A DNA stretch of 64,000 nt from Podospora comata. Taxonomy: Eukaryota > Ascomycota > Sordariomycetes > Sordariales > Podosporaceae. The translations under genes were made by a program, and so were the position numbers. Under the pieces are notes generated by a model. The model had not been told where the DNA came from, made no database searches, and saw only the letters and a program-made list of their open reading frames with translations. Numbering within the stretch: position 1 is the first letter of the stretch; the number at the start of each line of letters is the position of its first letter. The stretch covers positions 2,356,001-2,420,000 of the forward strand of contig CP071496.1 in NCBI GenBank assembly GCA_017354895.1, written 5' to 3'. Shown piece after piece: positions 57,145 to 64,000 of this stretch.

Positions 57145-57255
57145 ACATACAACACCGAGAATTACCCAGTGGTCACCCACCTGAGTACTAGTTCGGCGGT
57201 CATGTAGTATGACTGCGAGGATGGGCGACTCTAAAAAGGGTATATTGTTTACTTC
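57145..57255 (-). rRNA. 5S rRNA gene, degenerate (probable pseudogene)
   Basis: On the - strand the 3' two-thirds matches fungal 5S rRNA: ACTAGTACTCAGGTGGGTGACC (here quoted as its box C core GGTGGGTGACC), CACTGGGTAATTCTCGGTGTTGTATG, followed by five T as an RNA polymerase III stop. The 5' third is divergent and shortened (GTAAACAATATACCC... instead of ACATACGACCATA...), so it is probably a pseudogene. Dispersed single 5S genes are normal for sordariomycetes. Confidence 0.55.
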
Positions 57256-57570
57256 AAAATGTGGAAGAAAGCGTACCGCTAAACGGTTCGTGAACGGACA
57301 GGCTTGGCCCGTCTTAACCGTTATAGATTAGAGAATATAGATACGCCCATACCGCGGTGTTAAAGTAGGTGAAAGGTGTTCCAGATGTGGAGATCGCGCT
57401 AATAGCTCTTGGCCGGTTTATGATTAAATATAGTTAGTATTAGTTATATCTTTAGCGTTAGTCCTACCTCCGGCGTAACTACTCCAGTAAGTTTACTAAT
57501 TCCGAAGAGATAGAAAGTTAGATATCTGGTCCGCTTAAAGTAGCGAGCTTTTTATAGTAAATCGCTTCTT

Positions 57571-57680
57571 GTAACGAACTCCTATCTAGAACCTCTGAAA
57601 GGGATACTAGTCGAAGGCACTTCTGAACAATCCTAGTTCGGTACAGCGAAATAGTGTACAATAAATGACTTATCTCAATT
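57571..57680 (-). repeat. Island repeat, inverted unit 1
   Basis: Reverse complement matches the unit at 58033-58164: CTAGTATCC...TTTCAGAGGTTCT and GGAGTTCGTTAC are shared, as is a TACACTATTT block. With the direct units to its right it could form inverted ends of an element. Confidence 0.7.
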
Positions 57681-57900
57681 TGTCACAGACCAACCATATA
57701 GCAAGAACGAGTGGGAACTGCAGCAGGCCGTGGTACCCAATCAAGGGAAATGTAACGGCGGGGCTGCAGGGTGATGGGGCACTCACCTTTTAGCAAGGTG
57801 AGCCAGGTACGGAGGTACCTGGAGGATGGAAGTCTATATATACGGAGGAACTAGCTGGTATAGATAGATAGTTCCGTAATATATAATCTAATTCATAATT

Positions 57901-58032
57901 GTTAGTATCTAGACTTCTATGATTGCAATAAGCTATTTGTTGTATATTATTTATCTATACCGGACCAGAATTATTTAGAAGTGCATTTAACCAGTATTCC
58001 TTTCAGAAGTTTTGGATAAGTGTTCGTCACAC
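57901..58032 (+). repeat. Island repeat, direct unit A
   Basis: 132-base unit starting GTTAGTATCTAGAC and ending TTCGTCACACG; aligns over its full length to the next unit with scattered transitions and changes. Confidence 0.75.
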
Positions 58033-58164
58033 GTTGATATCTAGACTATTGTGATTGAGGTAAACCATTTGTTATACACTATTTAGCTATACCGAGCCAG
58101 GATTATGGAGAAGTGCCTTCAACTAGTATCCTTTTCAGAGGTTCTGGATAGAGGTTCGTTACAC
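58033..58164 (+). repeat. Island repeat, direct unit B
   Basis: Second copy, tandem to unit A with a period of 132 bases. It shares TATCTAGACT, TATACC, CTAGTATCC and GGTTCG blocks. Confidence 0.75.
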
Positions 58165-58165
58165 G

Positions 58166-58240
58166 GTACCGAATCAAGATTATTTAGAAATGCTTCCGAC
58201 TAGTATCTTTTTTAGAGGTTCTGGATAGGGGTTCGTCACA
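58166..58240 (+). repeat. Island repeat, direct unit C (partial)
   Basis: The 3' half of the unit (from TACCG to TTCGTCACA) repeated once more directly after unit B. Confidence 0.7.
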
Positions 58241-58252
58241 GTACTTCAATAT

Positions 58253-58345
58253 AACGTTCTCCTATTTAGAATCTTTAAAATGAAATACCAGTAAAAGCCG
58301 AATTTTTAAATAATAAATCGATATAGTTAAATAATATATAACTAA
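58253..58345 (-). repeat. Island repeat, inverted unit 2
   Basis: AT-shifted version of inverted unit 1 (CTCCTATTTAGAATCTTTAAAATGAAATACCAG against CTCCTATCTAGAACCTCTGAAAGGGATACTAG, aligned in blocks of fewer than 20 bases), consistent with C-to-T and G-to-A drift. Confidence 0.6.
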
Positions 58346-58620
58346 ATATTTTAATATGAGTTCTTGAGACATTATAAATATAAGTTATAAGTATTATATA
58401 CTACGAAATTATTTATAAGCTACTTAGTTCTTCTGTATACATAGACTATAGCTTTACTAGAATTATTTTATCCCTTTAGTGATCTCATATCCGGATTATT
58501 AGATCATCTTTTAAAATTTATTAATCTTTATTCTAGATCTTTCTTATCTCTTAAAAATCCGGATCGTTAAATTATCTCTATAATCTAACAATGAAGCAAC
58601 TAAGGAAGGTGGTGGTGAGT

Positions 58621-59063
58621 AGCGAGAGGTAGTAGGAAGAGACTGGGTAGGTCCTGTCGAGAGCTCAGGGGGTTAAGTGAGCGATCCAATCAGCTTCAGT
58701 CTCACACAAAGCCATTGCTCTGCTGTCCCGTTGTCCTATTGTTCACTGAACAACACGAACCCCGAAACCAAAACAAAACCTCCCAAAGGAGTACAAAAAA
58801 AACATCTTTGAGATTGTGAATGGTTTTATTTTTGTGTTTTTTTTTTCCTTTTCTTTTTTTTTTCTTTTTTTTTTTCTTTTTTTGGTGATCGTAAAACCAT
58901 TTCCAAATATCATCTACCGAACATTACCATTCTTTCCAATCCAACCTACTTCCTCCTCCCTATCCCAATGAGACTATGATAAGAGAGTCATCATCATGCA
59001 TATTGTTTCCTCCGCCATCACAATGACAAGCGAAAGATGAACATCATTTACACGATTACCTCG
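58621..59063. other. Spacer right of the AT-rich island
   Basis: Composition returns to normal, then a T-rich tract with many T runs at 58838-58886. It is the 3' flank of the RING-finger gene; no gene seen. Confidence 0.4.
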
Positions 59064-59851
59064 TTACTTCATATACTCCCCCCTTGCCTCCCCGAAATCC
59101 CTCCCCATCGCCTGCCAACTGCTCCCAGCCCAAGTCTTTCTTGCTAGCTCCTCTTGTACCATCCTCCCTCTAATAACCCCCATCGCATGACCCGCCGGAT
59201 CCCGGCTGTTGACCACGTGTGGAAAACAAAGCCTGATCTCCTCCTCGGTAAACCGGAGTCCACCCCCCATCCTCCAAGACCTGACCTCCGTCTCGATTTC
59301 GTCGGCCTGAACGTTCAACTCCTTGAAAGTGCGGACCAGCTCCCCTAGCTTCCTCCCCCGGAGCAACCTGCAGTCGGAGCAGATTTTCGGGGCCCGCCCC
59401 CCGTCCGGCAGCGTGCGCGGCGCGGCGGAGATTGGGAGGAGGGGTACTGGGGAGAGGAGGTGCCTGCAGTGGGAGGAGTTGAGGAAGGAGAGGGAACGAC
59501 GGCAGATGGGGCAGGCACCACGGGGGGTGCAGGGATCTGTGGGAGGGCGGCCCCAGGGGAGGGGGTGAAGTTGGCGGGGGTAGCGTTTGTTTGGCGGTTG
59601 CGGATGGAGTCGTGCCAGCCCTTGAAGCAGGGCTTGCAGACCATGTGGCCGCAGAGGAGAACCACGCCCGGGAGGATGGTGGCTCGGAGGTGAGCGGGGG
59701 TGAGGGGGGTGAGGATCTCGGGGTCTTCGAGGCAGAGGTGGCAGTTGACGATCGGGGGGTTGATGGTGACCTTGGGGTCGTGGGTGTGAGCCACGAGCTG
59801 GGAGAATAGGGTGAGAATCTCACGGGTGTTGTTGGGGGTTGTGGAAGCCAT
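59064..59851 (-). CDS. RING-finger protein, reading frame interrupted
   Basis: Likely E3 ubiquitin ligase or related zinc protein of filamentous fungi. From the ATG at 59851 the frame reads MASTTPNNTREILTLFSQL and the first half of a RING: CHLCLEDPEI, then LLCGHMVCKPCFKGWHD. The second half, GACPICRRSLSFLNSSHCRH, and a further pair CSDC lie in another frame, which continues through LGELVRTFKELNVQADEIETEV to the stop at 59064. The switch falls between about 59500 and 59600. No GT donor lies in the suitable stretch; a shift equal to removing 2 bases (mod 3) is needed. A GC-AG intron, a genuine frameshift (pseudogene) or a base-calling error in the C-rich runs are all possible. Confidence 0.65.
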
Positions 59852-60736
59852 TTTGGTGAATGGTGGTGGTGGTGGTGGTGGTGAGTGTTGTTTTGGTGAT
59901 TTGTGAGTGTGGATGATGGTAGTCCGATGAGGAAAGGAAAGGTCTTCTTGAGGCTGTTGAGAATGAAGCCTGATTAAACAGGCCATGATGATGAGGTTCT
60001 CATGAGCGGAACAAGGCGAGTGTGTGTTGACCACAACTGGTTTATGTTGATATACACTGGCTCTGTTGGATCACAATACCTCAAGTGTAGACTCAGCACC
60101 TTATCTATGCCGGTCTTCACTGATTTCAGTAGTGGTTTGAACTCATCTAAATCAGATTAACCCGTCAATACATCTCTTCCACAACCAGCCTGTGCTATAC
60201 ACCGAGTCTACTTCTTGTTTGCACCTTATGTTGATACAGCGAAGATACAGCCTACGGCTGATTCAAAAGCATCCCCTAGAGTTTCTCAACCACAACTAGT
60301 CAAACACAACCGCATTGTTATGCTCAATAACAACATTATTCGCAGCATTCTTCGTTCTTCAAGGTTGAGCCCAATGCTCCTGGAAGGGGGATTTGCAGCC
60401 GTCGCTTTTGTCTAGGTGAGCACCTGGCGCATCTCCCTTACTCTTCAATCTCTCGGCAAACATCAGCAGATCTAATCAGTGCTCAAAGTGTAGAGGTGGG
60501 GTGCCATGCGTTGTTTCATACCAGTCTGACCTATCACATCAAATGGCTTTTTTGACAGTTATAAGGGTTGAGCAGAAACTTCGTTTTGATCGCTTTGAGA
60601 TTTCTCCAAGAAATGCTTCTACGTTTTGTTCAGAATGCTATGTGGATGCCAGCCGACATCAAGAAAAGCAACTGCCCAAATAACTGTTGACCATGATATC
60701 GTACAGCCTCTCTTACTCGACCGCCCTCAGCGCCCC
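59852..60736. other. Upstream region of the RING-finger gene
   Basis: About 890 bases. A CAC/CCA-rich stretch precedes the RING start codon (59857-59882). The right part is the 3' flank of the next gene. No gene seen. Confidence 0.4.
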
Positions 60737-61879
60737 TCAGTACCTCCGATTCCCAGCATCTGCCTTGCCGCTCCTCTCACGCTCCAACATGGCATCAAAC
60801 TCCTTCTGCGCCTGATTCTTCGCATAGTCCTTCTCATTCTCCGTATAAGTATACGACTCTGACTTGCGCACCGGCGCTGCTTGATTGTCCTTGCCCCACG
60901 AGGCAGGATTCTCACCCGACTTTGCCGCCTCTCTGATCTTGTCCCACGAGTTGGTCAGCTTCGGAGGGGAATGGCCAGTCTTTCCACCCGTTGATGAACG
61001 AGCGCCATCTCTTTGAACAGGTGCAACAGGTGAGGCGTCGTCAAAGAGGAAGCCATCGTCGTCCTCCCAGCTCTTTGGGGGCTCAGGCTTCGACGCTGCC
61101 TGGGCCGCCTGTTGTGCCCACTTTGGTCGTTGATACTGGGCTGGCTGCTGTGGTGTCTCCTCTTGCTGTTGCCCTCGTTGATAGTCTTGCTGTGGCGCAC
61201 GGTCCTGCCCGTAAAAATCACCCATCTCCGGGCGGTGCTTTTGCTGCTCGTCTGACTCCTTGAACATCCTCAACAGCTTGACGCTGTAGGAGGTATTGGC
61301 GAAGCTTGCGAACAAAACAGTGGTCCAGATGTTGACCACAAAACCATACGCAGCCAGACGGGCCAGGCGCCAAGCTCGAACGGCAGCCTCACCTGTCCAC
61401 TTGGGATTGGCCAGAGATGGGAAGGTATTGATGTTGTACTTTTCCGGGCTTGGGGTGTAATGAGGGAAACGGAGCTTGTCACGGCCCCGGCGTTCAAGGG
61501 CAATGGTGGTGGCAATCCATACAGGTGTCTCGAGCTCCATGGTGTTGACATATGTGGTTCTGAAGTTGGCAACAGCGTTGGCCTCATCGGTTCTCAGAGG
61601 GCGTTTTGCCATGATGTGAGCAATATTGAGTGAGACAGAGATCTGCTTGGCCAAAAGAGAGTTGTCGCCGCCGCTCTTCACCCAGAACGGGGCCGTGAGG
61701 TTCTCGACGGGGAAGCTGAGCTGTCGGAGGATGCGATGCCTTTCCTCGGGTGTCATGACTATCCTTGGCATGCCATTCTTGTCGAGTAACGGCTTGGTTG
61801 GGGTGCCATCGCCCATGTCGAATTGGTTGTTATCGTCTGAAGAGCCCATGTCGGCCACGGAGTCGTCTGGTAGAGGCAT
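60737..61879 (-). CDS. Conserved fungal protein with one hydrophobic segment, function unknown
   Basis: Single exon, 380 residues from the ATG at 61879 (MPLPDDSVADMG). I do not recognise a named family. The first 60 residues are acidic, followed by an ordered region (TPEERHRILRQLSFPVENL, then FWVKSGGDNSLLAKQISVSLNIAH) and a hydrophobic segment at about 170-205 (AAYGFVVNIWTTVLFASFAN) that could be a membrane anchor. The C-terminal 170 residues are Gln/Pro-rich and polar, with a charged, helical end (YAKNQAQKEFDAMLERERSGKAD). No signal peptide. Upstream codons are open further but start with non-ATG codons. It may be an organelle or endomembrane protein; that is inference only. Confidence 0.75.
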   Translation of the reverse strand: MPLPDDSVADMGSSDDNNQFDMGDGTPTKPLLDKNGMPRIVMTPEERHRILRQLSFPVENLTAPFWVKSGGDNSLLAKQISVSLNIAHIMAKRPLRTDEANAVANFRTTYVNTMELETPVWIATTIALERRGRDKLRFPHYTPSPEKYNINTFPSLANPKWTGEAAVRAWRLARLAAYGFVVNIWTTVLFASFANTSYSVKLLRMFKESDEQQKHRPEMGDFYGQDRAPQQDYQRGQQQEETPQQPAQYQRPKWAQQAAQAASKPEPPKSWEDDDGFLFDDASPVAPVQRDGARSSTGGKTGHSPPKLTNSWDKIREAAKSGENPASWGKDNQAAPVRKSESYTYTENEKDYAKNQAQKEFDAMLERERSGKADAGNRRY

Positions 61880-62091
61880 TTTGTAGTTTCGGTGAGCAAA
61901 TTTGAGTGAAGTTGTTTGAATCAATTTGATGATGCAAGGGAGAGCTCTTGAGAGCTCCAAGCCTCCAGCCCCCACCGAGATCTGGTCTGACGTCGGCCCA
62001 AGCTTCTCAGATCTAGCCGATCATCACCTATTTGATTCCACTAAGTAAGCTATCTCCAGCGTGCTAACCTCTAACAAGGAACACTTGTTCA
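61880..62091. other. Divergent spacer between the one-TM gene and tRNA-Arg
   Basis: About 210 bases of promoter for the one-TM protein, ending at the tRNA gene. No motif recognised. Confidence 0.35.
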
Positions 62092-62163
62092 GCCCGGCTA
62101 GCGCAATGGTAGCGCGTAAGACTTCTAATCTTAAGGCTGTGGGTTCGAGTCCCACGTCGGGTG
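62092..62163 (+). tRNA. tRNA-Arg (anticodon UCU)
   Basis: 72-base cloverleaf without intron. Acceptor GCCCGGC pairs with GTCGGGT (two G-U pairs), D arm GCGC-AATGGTA-GCGC, anticodon arm TAAGA-CTTCTAA-TCTTA with anticodon TCT at 62124-62126 (reads AGA), and T arm GTGGG-TTCGAGT-CCCAC, discriminator G. No encoded CCA, as expected for a eukaryote. Internal A and B boxes are present. Confidence 0.95.
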
Positions 62164-62881
62164 CAAACTGATTCCAGCTGGTATCAGCTATCACTTTTGC
62201 ATCTTCTTTACATATATATGTATTTGTGTCTGGATATTGACACCACCAGAAAGATCTCCTTTTTGTCTCTTCAGGAGATGTGGTGGATGAAAATGATCTG
62301 TGTCCTGTGTGTGGACCCTTGTCTCGGAAGTCATACGCTGAGTAAGTGTACCTTGCACTAGTACTCATCGGAGTACCATCTTCAGCCTGGTTATGACTTC
62401 AAGCGTTTCGCTTTGGTGTTTATATTGCATGTGTTGATGACATGCATCGCTCTAATATACGGTGGCCGCATAAGTTGGGCGATACTAAGGACATGGCACT
62501 GCAGCGTCACTAATCCAAGCTAGAGCATGAATACTGATCAATGGATAGCAACTTAGGGAAGACATTGCTCTTGCAAGCCTACTTGCTTCAAGGACAGCGA
62601 GGTTCATGAACCATCTAGGTACCTATGTCGGCATCGTGTGCGTGTTTATATGTTGACTAAACAAACATCTCAATGATTCAGCGTCTTGCAGTCAAAAGGG
62701 AAGTGCAGAATTGGTTCTAATACCTAGTTGGGCCAAATAGCTACTTCGGGGTTGTCTTTGAGCATTTTGCTGTGCCAGGAGAAGCATAAATAGAAGAAAT
62801 GGTCCTCCCCAACATGTCTCATTTCCATCATCAGCACACACCAGATACAACAACAACACAGACACCCAAAGCTCTGCCAAC
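62164..62881. other. Spacer and promoter of the small secreted protein gene
   Basis: About 720 bases. A TATA-like CATAAATAG lies at 62785-62793, about 90 bases before the start of the next gene. No other gene seen. Confidence 0.4.
62785..62793 (+). promoter_or_regulatory. TATA-like element of the small secreted protein gene
   Basis: CATAAATAG about 90 bases upstream of the ATG, at a spacing usual for a TATA box with a short leader. Confidence 0.35.
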
Positions 62882-63369
62882 ATGAAGTTTCTCAGCGTTA
62901 TCGCCCCGGTCCTCTTGGTCCTGAGCGGGCCCAGCATCGCCTCCCCGACTCCTGAACCCGAGTACCCTACCCTCAGCAACACCACCGTGGTTGACGAGTT
63001 GCTTGCGTAGGATTCCCCCCTTTCTCCTCCCAGGTTTCCCCCCGAAGAATACACGTAACTGACCAAATATCCGGCATGCACAGTAAGCGGGCGACATGTT
63101 CCGGCTCCCTCAGTACCTGGACCTCATCCTCTACAACATGCACAGGAACTGCCGGTCAAGTCATCACCAACCCTAACAGCGGCCAGTGCTACACCCACGG
63201 TTCTGGCGCCGCCCAACTTTTCAGACGTGCTTTGTGGAGTGGTTCCTCGGCCACTGTTACCTTCTATTCGTCGACCAACTGCAATCCCGGCACTGTCGTT
63301 TCCACCACCACCACTGGCCTTCTTTGCTGGGCCGGATGGGAGTTTTGGAGTTTCAAAGTCACATGCTAG
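62882..63369 (+). CDS. Small secreted six-cysteine protein with a Kex2 site
   Basis: Exons 62882-63006 and 63084-63369 (77-base intron GTAGGA...CACAG) give 136 residues. Signal peptide MKFLSVIAPVLLVLSGPSIA, short acidic propeptide (SPTPEPEYPTL...) and then KR at 43-44, a classical Kex2 cleavage site created across the splice. The mature part (45-136, 92 residues) starts ATCSGSLSTWTSSSTTC and ends FKVTC, with six cysteines, Ser/Thr/Gly-rich, few charges and several aromatics (WAGWEFW). Architecture fits an antimicrobial or effector-like secreted peptide, but no family is recognised and the disulphide pattern is unknown. A single exon reading would lose the propeptide-to-mature junction. Confidence 0.78.
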
Positions 63370-64000
63370 TTGGTGACGGAAGTGGAATGAGAGGAAGGGG
63401 TGCTTCGATCAAGTAGCTGTGGTGCTTGGTTTTGTACGGCTTTGGGGGTCATCGGGAACCTTGTTGTCGAGTCGCCGATGGGGGGAGATTGGTGGAATAA
63501 CCACCTAGGTACCTCATATACCTTTTTTCACTTAGGTCAAGGTGTGGTCTCGGGAACTGCAGCCCAGACTACCCCACACATTCGTTAAAATCGACTCTTT
63601 GATGCTCGAGCATTGTCGCTGTCCTCTTTTTGTTGCTCTCAACTTGACGAGGTTGATTGCCAAGCAACCACCAGCCAAAAAAATATACAACGCGGTTATT
63701 TATGTCCATACAGTGTTTTGGTACACCTCACCTTCTTGCACTTTGGGCAGTGTACCTAGGCGGGAGGAAGGTGCTAGTCCCATCCTGACATTCTCATGAG
63801 CACTATCGATCTCCCAATGCTCGATGTGGCATGCTCTGACCTCACCAACATGTTTTCAGCTGAGCTGGGTGCTATGTATGTGTGGGGTGAGTGTACTGTT
63901 GCCTGCCTGATATCCACACTCCTTCAAACCCAAGCTCTTTGAACAAGCATCAACAAACATTTCCGTTTCATACCCTCTTTCTACCATCTTTGTAACCTCC
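63370..64000. other. 3' flank of the small secreted protein and window edge
   Basis: About 630 bases without a supported gene. The last 80 bases are CA/CT-rich, like the leader of a gene that begins beyond the window. Confidence 0.4.

Larger units (their letters stand above)
57256..58620. repeat. AT-rich island of RIP-like degraded repeats
   Basis: About 1.35 kb that is strongly enriched in A, T and TA dinucleotides, with no open frame, between GC-balanced flanks. It contains at least five related repeat units of about 75-132 bases in both orientations (separate entries). The look is that of a mobile element mutated by repeat-induced point mutation; the class cannot be told. Confidence 0.7.

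Noticed and set aside
57256-58620. AT-rich island considered as a retroelement remnant
   Set aside because: No trace of reverse transcriptase, integrase or paired long terminal repeats could be recognised, so no family is named.

Overview
The window is nuclear DNA of a filamentous ascomycete, most likely a sordariomycete and probably in Sordariales. The evidence is many short GT-AG introns (about 47-430 bases, several with a CTAAC-type branch site), fungus-specific families (Qcr6 hinge protein, Dbp9, Zn2Cys6 regulators, a Rid1-like GBD/FH3 protein, Apd1), and an AT-rich island whose repeats look mutated by RIP. Gene models were built by reading splice sites by eye; none has transcript support.

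Layout. 0-13 kb is a housekeeping block: homoserine dehydrogenase (HOM6, -), tRNA m7G methyltransferase (TRM8, +), a PXA-RGS-PX sorting nexin of the Mdm1 type (+), a two-RRM SR-type protein with a 6-nt microexon (+), and the DEAD-box helicase Dbp9 (+). 13-22 kb holds a dispersed repeat copy, a long CAT microsatellite, an FLVCR-like MFS transporter (-), a decayed gene fragment, the acidic QCR6 hinge protein of complex III (-) and a WBP2-like GRAM/PY-motif protein (-). 22-27.4 kb is about 5.4 kb with no gene I can support. 27.4-37 kb carries a Rid1-like GTPase-binding protein (-), Apd1-type [2Fe-2S] protein (-), an unknown serine-rich protein (+) and the nucleotide-excision-repair subunit RAD10/ERCC1 (+).

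37-48 kb has a secreted GH47 alpha-1,2-mannosidase (+), a second copy of the dispersed repeat next to a long-armed hairpin, 3-ketosteroid reductase ERG27 (-), an OB-fold protein (+), a Zn2Cys6 regulator (+) and a GNAT acetyltransferase (+). 50-56 kb has a Dal81/TamA-like regulator (+) convergent with a secreted cysteine-rich protein that carries a phospholipase-A2-like domain without the catalytic histidine (-). 57.1-58.6 kb is an AT-rich repeat island bordered by a degenerate 5S rRNA gene. 59-64 kb has a RING-finger gene whose reading frame is interrupted, a one-TM conserved protein of unknown function (-), tRNA-Arg(UCU) (+), and a small Kex2-site, six-cysteine secreted protein (+).

The genes act in unrelated processes (amino acids, RNA modification and splicing, ribosome assembly, respiration, membrane traffic, sterols, DNA repair, nitrogen-type regulation). 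Nothing here forms an obvious biosynthetic cluster. The least ordinary pieces are the microexon gene, the two cysteine-rich secreted proteins, the RIP-like island with its mixed-orientation repeats, and the hairpin between two convergent genes. I found no CRISPR array and no recognisable reverse transcriptase, capsid or envelope remnant.
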